Made by a program: the position numbers and the translations under genes
Notes under the pieces: model-generated
Told to the model about the DNA's origin: nothing
What the model saw: the letters and a program-made list of their open reading frames with translations, nothing else
The model's database searches: none
In this document: positions 13,601 through 25,960 of the stretch, one piece after another
Layout of the letters: every line of letters starts with the position of its first letter
Numbering within the stretch: the first letter of the stretch is position 1
Assembly: GCA_034336665.1 (NCBI GenBank)
Contig: CM067592.1
Span: 53,806,473 to 53,870,472 of the forward strand
DNA length: 64,000 nucleotides
Origin: Luscinia megarhynchos
Taxonomy: Eukaryota > Chordata > Aves > Passeriformes > Turdidae
Direction: 5' to 3'

Positions 13601-16600
13601 GTGATTTTCTTTTATTTCTATATCACATATAAAAGTTTCTTTTGTGCTTAGTGGCTACTCTATTTTGTTGCATCAGTGCTTCTTACTGCTTTACGTAAAA
13701 TTTGCATTCATTGATAATGTTGGTTCAGTCTAACTGTTATACTGAGCTTTGAACTAATTGCTCTCAATTAATCTGTTCCACTCTTTGATAGCTTATTTAT
13801 CAGATTGGGAAAGATAGATTTAATGGTGCTTGCTGGAAACAAGTTCTTTAATTGGAAATACCTGAGTGCTTAGCTCACTTCGTGCTCTAGCAATTAAGGA
13901 CAATTTGGAAAAGCGTTTTTCCCCCTACTTGATTAGATATCCAAAGAAGCAGACAAAACAAATGACAACACCACCTAGCAATATTGGTTCAAATAAAAGC
14001 CCAGCAGCCAAATTACTTACTATGAGAAATGTGAACCATCCCCATCAATTCCAATGCTGTGTTACATTCATTTTGCTGTATCTTTGCCTCCCAAGTAGGT
14101 AAATGGCAAAATTTCTTTCAAAATGCATAGCTCTATGCCTGCCTCTATACAATTATCCCTTTCCACAAATAAGCCAAATCAACAGAAGAAATTATTTTTC
14201 TTGATTAAGCTCCCACATTTCTCTTGGGATGAAACAAAACAAACAATTAATCTTTCCTTATTTGTTCTCAGAAGAACCTGCATCCCTTAAATGTACAATA
14301 ACCAGGGTACCTGTGGCAGGCAGTCGGCAGCAATTAGGCTTGTACTGAAAACGAATGGACTAGAGTCAGAATGCCTAATCTGCTGAGAGTTTCTACAGGA
14401 GGGCAAGGTTAGACCAGGAAAATTCCCTTGCTGTGGAAACACTGTTAAAAATTACCATCTGACTTCAGCATAATTAACAAGGTTTGGGAATTTATATGAA
14501 CTGAGTAATTGAAAAGAATTAGCAAGAGATATATACATTAATCTTCGCCAGTTACAACATGCCTAATGAAATTAAAGGTTCTACTTCTGCTTCATGCTTT
14601 GTTTCTGCAAACTTCCTTCACCTACAGAAGAAAAAGTATATTAGATAAAGACAATTATGAGAAATTAAAAAGAGAGAATGTACCGCAAGCCTCAACTTCT
14701 ACATCAATACTTCTTGAAAATTTTCTTATATATAATTTACAGTATTTATCATAAGTAATTCTTGAAGTTTCCTATTTTAATGTCATATTTCCAAAGTCTA
14801 CAGGAAAAATCCATATCAGAGTTACAAATTTAGGAATCATTCAATAATGTGTATTTGTTTGCAAATGTACCTTCACGGAAATCCAAGCCTGTCTGAGTCA
14901 AAAAATTCTGCAATGGTTTAGTGTAAAATGAACTTTTTTACAAGTAACTAAATCTATATTATATTGCGACAGCAGAGACAATAAGCAGGCAGAAAAAAAG
15001 AAAGACAATCAATAGTGAAGTGGGTAGAGACAGACAAAGCTAGAGAAGATAACAAGCATTTGTTACTCTCCTAAGCTACCCACGACCACAGGACCTTCTC
15101 CCCTTAGTTCACACTGAAATCCTTCAACATCTTTCAAAAAGGAGTCATGTAAGACTGCATAAATGTCAAGAAAAGGTAGCACACACAGACACACGGGAAT
15201 TATATCTAATGCAGGAGCATTCAGTTTACTGCAGAACCAAAGGAGAAGGCTCACTGACCACCCTGCCACAACCTGAGGAAGATTATTCCTCTTCCTCTGC
15301 TCACCTCTCTTAGCTACTGATAGACCATGTTTTGCTTAGCAGTCCTTGCAAACAAGAAAAATTCTTCTGTTCTATGCTCCTTCCTTTCAACATCTAAAGC
15401 AGAAGGTCAAGAATTACTGCTTATTTATTTCAGCATCTTTATGGTAACCCCCTGTGATTAGTTCCACAGCGTGCTGAGTTTTGTTTAATTTTGGTTTTTT
15501 TCAGAATGGTCTATGTTAAATGATACAAACAATGCTGGACAATGAAGTTATTATAGCACACTAGAATCAAGCTTTAATTCAGCTTCTTTATGTATAAGGA
15601 TTTATTTAACATTGCTTACATATGTAGCATGATCCTACTCTACTTTTTCCTTCAGAATGAGTTATTCATCCAAAGCACATAATAAATGGCTCTGTTTTTC
15701 AGCATATATTCTATATTTTGTTTTCTTCCTCTGGCTTCCAAAAACAGCCTGTGCCTTAAGTGAAGATTCAAATCTTTTAAAAAAAGAATTATTTGCCTCT
15801 TCATGAACATTTTTCCTCTGCTCTCATGTGCAATTTATAAATGTGTGAAGAATACTAATGGTGGATCTTCACTCACACAAAAAGTGTATGAAGAAGAATG
15901 CTACCAGATTGCAAAAGGTCAATGGAATCTAGGTATAGATTACATTCTAACTTAGTGCTGTATACTACTGAACAATCTTAACAAAAAATAGTTTGTTATA
16001 CTACATATGCAATTATAAAATACTCCTTCAGAAAAGTATCATTTTATTAGCAATTCATTAGAGACTAATTTTGAAGCAAAAGCCCTTAAGCTTTAACTTG
16101 CTTTGAAAGTCCAACTTAAAAAATGAGTAATCATTTTTACATGTAAATATAAGAACTACATTATGTAAAACAGCACAGAATAGGAACTTAAAATGTGTTT
16201 AAAATGCTATGGATTGATTAAAAAGATCAGGGAAACCTGAGTCTTTCAACCAAACTTCAGGTGGCGGGAATAAAGCTGCAGGAATCACTGCACCCTCCTT
16301 CCTTCTTCATTATAATTGACAAGAATGTTTTTTTAATTCCCTCAACCTTCCCCAAAGAGCTCAAGCAAATCTATTAAATATCTATTAAGGAAAAAGAAAA
16401 TTTATTGCCTACATATCAAATGTGGAGCTGCATTCAGGACCAAATTTTGTTTCATCATGGCTAAATAAATTATCTCATAGTTTGTATGGATTTAGAAGGA
16501 ATCAGGGCTGTTAGAACAGTCATCAGCAGACTACAGGTGTGTGCCAGCCTTTGAGTTTCATTATCCCTAGTTCTGCTTTCATTGACTGTAACTTAGACAG

Positions 16601-18284
16601 AGAACTTAATTCCTTTCTCTCTCCTCTTAAATATTTTCCTGAGCATGTGCAGTCATGACAGAGACCATTTCTCACTGTATGGAAATGCATGATTAGTATA
16701 CTTTGATGTTCATCTTAGCTTGGGCAAAAGTATGTAATACAGTATCATTATGATAAACAGCATAATGAAAAGAGAACAAACACTTAGACATGGTTTCTAA
16801 ACCTGTCATAACTACTAATGTAAATTCTGCGCTTAACTGAGTAAAATATATTTTGATCACCTCTAACATGCATAGTAAAATGTGAGAGTTCATGCAGCAC
16901 AATTCTATACAGCAAAAATAAACAGATTATTGAAGGAAAAAAATATTAATCATAAATTCCAACATAGCACAAGTTGAAAAGCAAAAATTTAACTCCTAAA
17001 ACAAGCCACGTAATTTTCTGAGCATGTTTGAAAAATGGTTCAAATAATTCTTCATAAATCTCTGCAGACAGGCATTTTTAATAAATGAGTCTCCTTTAAA
17101 TTATCTACAGAATTATTTTGCTTCCCTGTTTTCTTTGGCTTTCTGCTTCCTTTTAACAAATATGCAATCCTGCATGTGTCAGGCACACTTCTTTAAAATC
17201 CACAGCCATCTAAACCCAGCTATGTATCTTTACGACCAAAGAAACACGTATGCACAACAGAATCTTAAAAAAGCCAGTTGCAGCAATGATGGATTTAAGT
17301 TATTAACCGATCAAAAAAAGATGGATGGTGGTCTGCTTTTCTTAATCTACATCATCATCTAGATCTATTTAAGGATATGTGGTACACTAACAAACTTAGT
17401 TAAGGTTTCGATAAAATCAGTAGAATAATCTGCCCTGTTACATTGAGACTGTATCGATCAATAAAATCACTTGTACTAGGAAAGTACTGTTAAGTACTGA
17501 CAATCCCAGCCATTAATATTATTTAACACTCTGCTCACAATCTTTAATGAGGACAAAGAACATTTTGTCTTTTTATACTTATCATACCATTGCTTTTAGA
17601 ACTCCTTACAGGAGCTGTTCAGCCTTGATAACTGCACAATAAATGGAGTTAGAGATGGAAGACACTGAATAATTTTGGATAATGGAGAGAATTTTCAATG
17701 TGATTAATAGATGTGGGTGATTCAACAGACTTTTCAGCAAAACATCATTTAAATCTTATTTCAATGAACCAATTTTTTTTTGCAACTTTCTTATGCTAGA
17801 CCCTTTCTTCTCAGTATATTCACCTGCATTTAAAATAAAACTGGTTTCCAGAAACAGCAATCAGGAAGATAAGCATCTGTTCTGGACTTGAGGGAATTTT
17901 TTTTTTTCTGCAAATAAGCCAATTTGATCTTAAATTAGTTAGAAATAGATCCTAACAGTGAATGTGTACATAGGACAAAGGGAAGGACTGCCTCTGCAGA
18001 CCTTTGTGGTGCCTAGTGAATGATACAAGGAAGTCAAAGTGATTTCTATCCAGCTCCTGCTCTCAGACATGGGGAATGGTTAAACAGGCACACATAGAAT
18101 AAGGTGGAGAAGAAAAAAAAATAAGCCCACATTTTGCACAAAACTTTCATAGCTTAAAATTTTAACCTCTGTATTCAGCTTTTAAATATATAACCAATTA
18201 CCTCCTATGCGTAAAGCATTTGGTCTGAAAAAGCATTAGCCTTTACAAGTGCCTTTGCACAGTCACATCACCTGCATACCTCAT
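4663..18284. other. Intronic sequence without recognised gene
   Basis: About 13.6 kb of AT-rich, apparently single-copy sequence. I checked it for SNX24 downstream exons on the minus strand and for CR1 or LTR signatures and saw none that I would defend. Small A-rich or CA runs occur (9635-9690; 5918-5929). Stretches with clustered TAATTG/CAATTA motifs (for example near 13740-13800 and 14470-14520) may be conserved noncoding DNA, but alignment is needed to tell. Confidence 0.55.
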
Positions 18285-18412
18285 CATCCATCCATCCATC
18301 CATCCATCCATCCATCCATCCATCCATCCATCCATCCATCCATCCATCCATCCATCCATCCATCCATCCATCCATCCATCCATCCATCCATCCATCCACC
18401 CATCCATCCATC
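18285..18412. repeat. (TCCA)n microsatellite, about 31 units
   Basis: Near-perfect four-base array with one interruption (ccaccc near 18396-18401). It generates an artificial His-Pro-Ser-Ile open frame that is not a gene. Confidence 0.97.
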
Positions 18413-21400
18413 TAGATATATCTCAATTATTCAAATATGTCTTCTCAACCACACAAGTAACTCCCTTTTCTCTTTAGATAGTGTTCATGATACATATAGG
18501 ACTCAGTTCTCGAAAACACATTAATGTTTAAACAAATCTAATAACAAGCTGAAACACATACATGCCTCTAATTACCTTAAGGATTATATAAGAAAGGTCA
18601 TTGCTTCAGACTGAAGATCCATTTAGTTCTGCATCCTATACCTCAAAATTGTTATGAATGGATACCAAGGAAGAGTGTAAATGTGCAGGACTACCATATA
18701 AGACATTTTTCTTCTGAACAGCTTCAAAATTAGCTTCAAAAGTTATTCCCAATTAGGGGAACTATTAGGCTGTCCTTTCATATACCTTTCCAGTCTTCCA
18801 AATGAACTCAAAATTTTGTGTTCACAATACCCATTGGTGAAGGTACACAGGTATATGGGAACAATTAAATGCTTGATACAGAATGGATTTTTGACAATAT
18901 AAAGAAAGAAAAATCATAATGAATGGACATAAAATGGATAAATATGATGAATGTGAACTGCACAGAAATAAAATTTAAATACTTGAATGATCATTGAACA
19001 GTTCTAAGATCATTTTGCCATTGCATTTCCATATTAAATAGTAAGCAACTTGATTCATTTTTATTGGGCAAAGGCAATAAAATGTCTCATAGAAGTGCAC
19101 ATATTACACACAAAGATCTCAATAATTTTAAACATTTCCAACAGCACCAGTTCACCTCTACAGACATTACATATATAACATCAAAAACTGTTCCACTTAG
19201 AAAGCACTTACAGATTACACCTGATCCTAGAGATCCATATCAGCTTAAGTCACAATCAAGATCTTCCTGTTTTTATATAAAGTCCTAGTTTTTGTTCTGT
19301 TTAAGAGAGCTCAGATAACTTTTATGTACTACCATGGGACCATTTTTACCTCTACTTCACAAAGAGAAGAGAAAACAATGAAAAACCATATAAATCATCA
19401 AGGATTTCTTCTGCCTCAATAAATTTCTTTTCTTTTCTGATCCTACTCCAGGCAAGAGAGCTCTGAAGCACTATTTCAGCTGTAGTTACAGAAAAGGTGT
19501 ATTTGGCTATTGAAAGGCAAAGCTCTAGCAAACACACCATAAGGAGTACTTGCACTTTGGCATCTGGAGCCTAGATGCATGATCTTAGAGTAGATCTCTC
19601 CAGTCTTCTTGACAATGGACAAAGTTCTAAATGGCTGAGTTCACATTCCTTCTTGTTAGAATAGCAAGAGGTCAACAGAAATTGAATCAGTTAAGCCGCG
19701 AAGAACTAATGAAACTCCCCACGAGGTGATGGAAAACTCTTTTTCTTCACAATTTGATAAAAATCCTGAGAAATCACATTAACACAGCACTCAGAATAAT
19801 AGAGAAAAGGGGCAACAACTGAAGCTCAAGGAAAGCACAATTTTTATCTCCACCTGAATATGAAATGTAGCATTAGGTCTGAAATGCTCTGCAACAGAGT
19901 TTTCCTATCAACAAAAATAACCCTTCAGTATTTTTTAACTGAATCTAAAACTTTTATGAAGTAACATCACAAAATTAGAACAACTTTAAAGAAAATAGTA
20001 CAAAAATTTTGTTCATATCCACTGTCAAGTCAGAAAAGGTTATTTACTTATTTAAGCTTTACCACAAGGAATTTTGTATCAGTGCTTATTGAAGTAAATC
20101 AAGAAAATCATAACGGCCCATGAAGAAATGATACCTTGAGCCAAATTTTCTCTATTGATAGTTTGTCCTCTGTAGTCTGACTAACTACAGAAATAGCTGA
20201 TTTGTCCTCATTTTTTGCATTTGTGGTTGAACTGTTCCCCCAAAAAAGAGTAAAAAAATTGCAATATAATAATTTTATATTTCTGATGAGCTTACTCAGA
20301 AAGCAACTACACATTCGTCATTACATTATTACATCCACTATTTTCCTAACTCCACCCTGCTGGAAACTAGGGCAGCTAAGGAGTATAGGATTGGATTTTA
20401 ATTTCTTAAGGGTAAAATCATAACAGATATGGCTTTACTTATGTTTTTCAGGAAGGACTGGTAGTTAAAATATTTTTAAAGAGAATTGCATTCAGAAGAA
20501 TACTGAAATATAGGTCAAAGTGCTTCTCAGATCTCCAGATTATTTCCTTAAATGGAAAACAAATCTCTAGTCCAGTTTCATAAGTGCCATAATTCATTTT
20601 TAAGATTTGGATTCTTGAAACTGCTGGAATGTTGAAGTTCATCAAGTCTTCATGTCTCACAGCCAAGGAGCACTTTAACCAATCTTATCTCCAGGAATCA
20701 GGACTGTTCTTTTTGTAAAAAGTTCAAGAATAAATAAAAGGCAAGTATGTTTTCTTGACCTCAGCCAAGAGAGAAATATTAGCTCTACATATTAACTCTG
20801 GTTAGAGATGTATGTACATAGAGACCCTACATATATACAGAGCACTTCAGAAGGTCTACAACTCTCTGCTTTATATTAGAGCCTTGCTAGTCACAAGAAG
20901 AATTTCTTCAGGTCACCCAGACCACATGAAATGAGTTAGTACCCTGAAACTAATAAAAAATATGGGCCTCCTTCAAAATCTCTCCCTATAAGCAAATTAT
21001 TTCAGTGAGGACTAGCAGCAGCTACCAAGTCTCATGCTGAGGTGTGGGTGCCACTTCACAGTGAATTCTGTTAACGATGCTTGTTATCTTGTTGGACTGA
21101 TGATATCAGCAAATTATGAGATTTCTTCAGCCCAAGGGGATTAGAAAATATCTATTCCATTGAACTTTAAAAGGCAGACCTGTCAAAGGGCAACTCCCTG
21201 GGGCAGACAGACTGGATGGCAATAACATCCAGTGTCAGCTTACTGGGACAAGGATATGACCTAACTCCAAATGAGCAGGTGGCTAGATCAAATTCTTCCC
21301 CATTACCAATTCACAGGAAATAAGCTCTGTAAAAGCTGCTCCTCCAATAGTATATCATATCAAATGTATTTGTAACAAATACCCATCAGATCCAAAGCTG

Positions 21401-22194
21401 CAGCTGCTCTGATAGCCAGTTAGGTAAGATCCCCTCCACTGCCACCCTTCAACATTGAAAATAAGACCCCAGCTACCTGTTCACTTGGTCCATCTACAAA
21501 ATTATTTCTTGAACTCAGACACAGTAAAAACTGTGGAAGAGGGAGTTTTTAATTTAAATACACATACCAACCAAATTATACTTCTGTATTGCTTTGTGAT
21601 AACAGTCCAAAATTGCACAGTGGATGAAAGAAAACCCAAACAAAACAAACATCATCCAGAAGCTACAATGCTGGTTTATCAGCCTGGTTCATCACCTTCT
21701 ACACATTCACCTTCTGGTACTTTCAAGCAAATACATTTATCTACACTCACTATTATGAGGAGTCACAGACTTTCAGGGCAGATCCTTTTGGCAGCTGTTC
21801 TCAAATTATAGGCACCTTATACAACCAGCTGCTTAAAATCCTTATCTTCTATCTTTCTTCAACACAAAGCTCCTCATGAAGCTCATCAAGAGAAGCTATT
21901 TCTAACCATAAATAAATATTAAGTTCAAATCTTACTGCAGATTAAAACTACTATCAAGGCAGATTTTTGTCAGCAATAGTGTAACCCAGTGATTTATTTT
22001 ACAAATTTTAAATCAAAACCACCTGGATTCTCATCTTAGCTCTACTGCAAGATACAAGCTCAGAAATACAAGTAAGTAACTATAAAGTTACCTAGTTGAT
22101 GACCACCACAAGGTAATAAAAGCTGGTTTAGTGCTCTTCTGCTGGCAGTAACAGGCATTTGGATATTTAAATGAGACAAAGAGAAGACCTCATT
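18413..22194. other. Intronic sequence without recognised gene
   Basis: AT-rich unique sequence. A 118-codon open frame at 21455-21811 has no recognisable domain and no codon or splice support. Nothing else seen. Confidence 0.55.
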
Positions 22195-22508
22195 TTCAAG
22201 ATCCTCACGAGGGTAAGAGGAGGGGCAGGCACTGATCTCTTCTCTGTGGTAAGCAGTGACAGAACCTGAGGGAATGGCCTGAAGTGGTGTTAGGGGAGGT
22301 TTAGGCTGGATATCAGGAGAAGTGGGTGTTTGGGCACTGAACAGGCTCCCCAGGAAAGTGATCACAGCACAGCTTGACAGAGCTCAAGAAGTGTTTGGTC
22401 AATGCTCTCAGGCACATGGTGTAACTCTTGAGGTGTCCTGTACAGAGCCAGGAGTTGGATTCAATGATCCCTGTGGGTCCTTTCCAATACAGTTTATTCT
22501 GTGATTTG
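22195..22508 (+). mobile_element. CR1 LINE 3' end, plus strand
   Basis: Typical CR1 3' region in sense orientation: aggggcaggcactgatctct, then ggtttaggctggatatcagg, the actgaacaggctccccagg block, and gagttggattcaatgatccc before tggtcctttcca-type tail sequence ending in tattctgtgattt. Strongly 5'-truncated, with no coding capacity. It is antisense to SNX24. Confidence 0.9.
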
Positions 22509-22629
22509 GTGATTTTCTTATTTAGCCAAGACTAAATCACCTCAGCTGAAGTCCTTTGCGCTGTAGTTTAAGATCATGCAGAGAGACATTTACCATGATA
22601 AGCGGAGTAGCAATAGCTTATTTCTTTAT

Positions 22630-22790
22630 ACTAATTTGCTTGAATGTTCGGGGCCACAATCTGTCATTCACTTATCTTTGCATCTGTTTCCTCGTTAATA
22701 AATTAAACATAATCCTTCTTTCCTCTTGTCAGTCAGTTGATTGTTCTCAATATTCACAAGGACTCTGTAAATATTATTATACATGCAGCT
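22630..22790 (+). mobile_element. Possible MIR/CORE-SINE remnant
   Basis: The segment cacttatctttgcatctg followed by tttcctcgttaataaa and aacataatccttc follows the order of the MIR core and 3' region in sense orientation. It is old and diverged, so the boundaries are approximate. Confidence 0.45.
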
Positions 22791-23977
22791 GAATTACTAA
22801 GCGCATTAGTGCTTCTAGTCAATTGTTTCACAGTATAAAAAACAAAAGTTGCACATTCCAGCCAAACTTGTAAAATATGAAAGTCTTACTCAACAATAGT
22901 GTAAAATAAATCATTCTTTCAAAATTCCATTTTAATTGGTCTATTATATCAAGAAAAAGTCCTATTCCAACCTTTCAAAACTGGAAGTAAAATAAGCAAT
23001 CTTATGACAATCAGCTGGCAGCAGCTACTGATACATAAAAAAACCTATTCTTTGTAGCTCACAATTAATAACACTTCATTTATTTGTAATTTTTCTACTC
23101 TTCAGAAAGACATAATGAAATGTTTCTGAGCTCCTGTCCACACCAAGAAACAAACAACCTGTGCTGAAAGGATTTAAAAGGGTGGTTTCATCATGAAAAG
23201 GTCACAAAGAAGTAATAAGGTCCTGGCAACTGCAGCACCTTCTGTCTTAGACAGGGTAATGTCTTGCTGTCTTTACTACTTAGTAGAGAGTGATTCTACT
23301 ACTCTCATTTCATGTCAATATTTTTATCTGCATTTAGTTATAGACAACTACTTAGTTAAAAATATGTTAACAACCCAACATGGTTAGACCATGTCAGGTA
23401 TAGGTCCATATTTGATGGCCATCGGCATGGCATGCTAAAACAAATTCATTGAACATTACATCTGTGTAATAGTTCAGTATTTGCATATGTTTCTGGCTTG
23501 TTTTATACAAAACAATTAATGACTGGCATGGCTTCATAACAGTTTATCTGCTTCACAAATGTCTGGCTACAAGCACCACCACTGACTACTGACAGTAGTA
23601 GCCAAACAGCCCCTACAGATTAACTGTCAGCTGTAACACCTGAAAACGTGTTTGCAATACTTTACATACATGGTGTTAAATAAAAAACTGATCATGTCTT
23701 CTGAAATGATATCTTTCTACACTGTGCCTTGGTAAATGCTTGGCACTATTAATATCATCTCATAACTGAAGTGCCTTACTGTGAACTTTACATTGTCTAG
23801 AACCAGGCCCTAATTATCTTAAAAGTAAAATTTGTCTGGTGATTAATTCTGCTTTTTATTAGTGGAAACAGAAATTAATTACTTTGACAAAAGTATTAAT
23901 GATTTTTCTTCTTGTTTAAATTAGTATGCACATCAGTAAGGATACAACTTAGAGGCTTGTCATGTTTTAAACAGATG

Positions 23978-24025
23978 CTGCCCAGCAGCTCCTTCCAACC
24001 TAAACCATCGCATGTTCCTATGATG
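23978..24025 (+). mobile_element. Possible CR1 tail fragment
   Basis: gctccttccaacctaaacc followed by a degenerate cctatgatgg resembles the last about 45 bp of a CR1 (ccttccaacc...ttctatgat). Too short to be certain. Confidence 0.4.
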
Positions 24026-24829
24026 GTCAACAGCAATAGAATAGAGGAAGAGTTAATCAAATGTGCAAGACTGCAAAAGAACAAGAGTTGACTAACTCTT
24101 CCAGTAGGGGGAGATGTTCTTTTACAGTTTATCAGCAATAAAAAAATGATAACCAAATTACCTTTCTATCTTTTTAGGGAAACCAACTGCTTAAGACAAA
24201 TTGGTGCATGTACCTCAGTAGTGATTATGTCCAAAAGAAAGTTGTATGGAAATCCGGAATATGGAAATCTGTCTGAAAGATGGTTATTCTGGCCTTCCTC
24301 CCAAAACAATTATGTTTTGACACATTATTTCTATGATCCCCTTCAGTAAAACAGCACTTGCATTAGTGCATCTGAAAGTGCAGTGAACTGGGAACATGTT
24401 AAGAGTAACACCTTCATCTGGCTTTGCCACCAGAGAAACAGCTGTGAACCTACACCATATGGCATTTTTTAAAGCAATCATGGTGACAATAGAAATTCCA
24501 TTTATTAAAAATGAATGGCATTTATTCCTGATATATTTAGATTTCTATACAACTACATCATTCCTGAAGACTCCTTTTATTGTCTTTATCATAATCATGA
24601 CCCATCTAGTGGAATCTAAGGCTTAAAATGCAAATGTCCAAACAAACTGAGATTAATATGAGATGACAGGTGCCTATTTCAGCTAAAGGAACAACTAATA
24701 TACAGGCATGTATAGCAGAGTGATATGAATTGGATGAGCTGATGCTTCTCTAGTCTGTCTAAACAGACGTTAGCTAAATAAAGCCTTCTTATAGTTCTTC
24801 TGCAACACCTTTGATTGGTATAGTCAGAA

Positions 24830-24915
24830 CAACTTTGGAAAGAATAACATTATTTTCCCCATTTTAGACAGAGGAACATGAAGGTTCACCAAAGTCAATG
24901 ATCAGCCTTTGGAAA
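24830..24915 (-). mobile_element. MIR/CORE-SINE 3' remnant, minus strand
   Basis: The plus strand reads cattattttccccatttta, then gacagaggaacatgaaggtt, then a diverged caaagtcaatgatcag. This is the reverse complement of the conserved MIR core (ccccattttacagatgagg-type), followed by the usual gap-rich decay. MIR elements predate the amniote split, so an old copy in a bird intron is expected. It lies about 200 bp downstream of SNX24 exon 3. Confidence 0.6.
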
Positions 24916-25115
24916 AATCAGGGAAAAAAATGCAAAACAGTTGGCTTTTCCAGATGGTAGTCCTGCTAAGTGAAAATAAATCACTGCTACTGGTAAGTAC
25001 CCAGATCACTTCCCACCTCTAAAACTGCCTATCAGTAAAACACCACACTTCATGCTTTCTAATGCTCTGGAAACAGATGCTGCTTTTACTTTCAGCAGGC
25101 TGCAAGGGGACACAC

Positions 25116-25220
25116 CTGCAAGTACAACTCCAAGCCTTGTCGTCGCTGCTCCAGGACCTTGGGGACCCAGTTTCTCACGTGCTTTGAAGGGATCTCTGGT
25201 GTTCTTATGAACTTCTTGAG
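25116..25220 (-). CDS. SNX24: SNX24 coding exon 3 (C-terminal half of PX domain)
   Basis: The next coding exon of SNX24. On the minus strand a good pyrimidine tract ending ttcttgcag precedes 35 codons, and the donor reads gtgtgt. The translation starts LKKFIRTPEIPSKHVRNW and ends GLELYLQ, corresponding to human residues about 49-83. TPEIPSK fits the PX proline-loop pattern (P-x-x-P-x-K) that inserts into membranes and contacts lipid. The later QRRQGLELYL stretch carries the basic residues and the helix typical of the end of the PX lipid pocket. From memory, human has Cys, Lys and Thr where this bird has Phe, Arg and Leu (LKKFIR; LELYL). The exon is 105 nt, phase 0 on both sides, and 6725 bp downstream of exon 2. 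The following exon, expected to begin AVILENEEL, was not found in 1-25115. Confidence 0.96.
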
Positions 25221-25854
25221 CTGCAAGAAAAAAAATAAAAATAAAGGAAAAAAGAAACCTAGACAGAAACAAAGTATAATAACATCTCTTTAAAATAAAT
25301 AAGTTTATGTTAGCAATGTAAAAAACCTATGCATTAAAGAACATCAGAATGGAATTGAAGTACTTAGAATCATCTCCTGGAAATAATAGCAGATGTCATA
25401 CCTACAGAGTGTTGTTAAAAATCTTCACATCCAGCTGCCCTGGACAGGAAAGAGGAACCTACCTAACAATTTTTTGTGACTCATAGCCTGAACATAAAAC
25501 GGTAACCACTCCATGAAATGCCTGAAATTGGAGTTTCCCATTGGGCTACCTGGGACAATACCTCACAACATCACCACCATATAACCAGAAATTATCTTGC
25601 TAAGTGCAATGAATGCACCATGATGGCTTCTAACTCCAGATTTAGGCAATTATGAACAGGTGTGAAACGGAGTGCTAACTATTTCTCTAGAGAGTTGACA
25701 ATCAAGAGAGTAAAATATCCATGCTCTCAAAGTGTACCAAAAGATTGACAGTCTGTGTTTAATATCTTACACAGAGAAATAGCAAGATTATCACTGATTA
25801 TATTTCAAAGAGATCTCCATAACTATTCCTCTAAAGATTCCCACAGGAAACCTT

Positions 25855-25960
25855 ATACATGTATTTACATAGATCTATATATAATGTGTATCTATATAGA
25901 TCTACACACACACACATGAACGTATATATATTTATATATTTGCATACATACGATTGTATA
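25855..25960. repeat. AT/CA-rich repeat with perfect inverted repeat
   Basis: Mixed TATA, CACACA and TAGA repeats. Within it, 25870-25881 and 25893-25904 are perfect 12-base inverted arms (tagatctatata / tatatagatcta) around an 11-base spacer. It sits about 650 bp upstream of SNX24 exon 3 in the direction of transcription. Confidence 0.85.

Larger units (their letters stand above)
1..25115 (-). other. SNX24: SNX24 intron 3 (5' portion; continues off the window)
   Basis: Begins at the gtgtgt donor after exon 3 and runs to the window start without a recognisable next SNX24 exon. I looked on the minus strand for codons of the expected following segments (AVILENEEL..., then the acidic/serine stretch and the C-terminus) and found none. 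The intron is therefore at least 25 kb, unless a divergent exon was missed by eye. Confidence 0.7.

Noticed and set aside
18249..18524. His-Pro-Ser-Ile repeat protein
   Set aside because: Translation of a TCCA microsatellite.
21455..21811. 118-codon plus-strand frame
   Set aside because: No domain, no start or splice context; consistent with chance in 64 kb.
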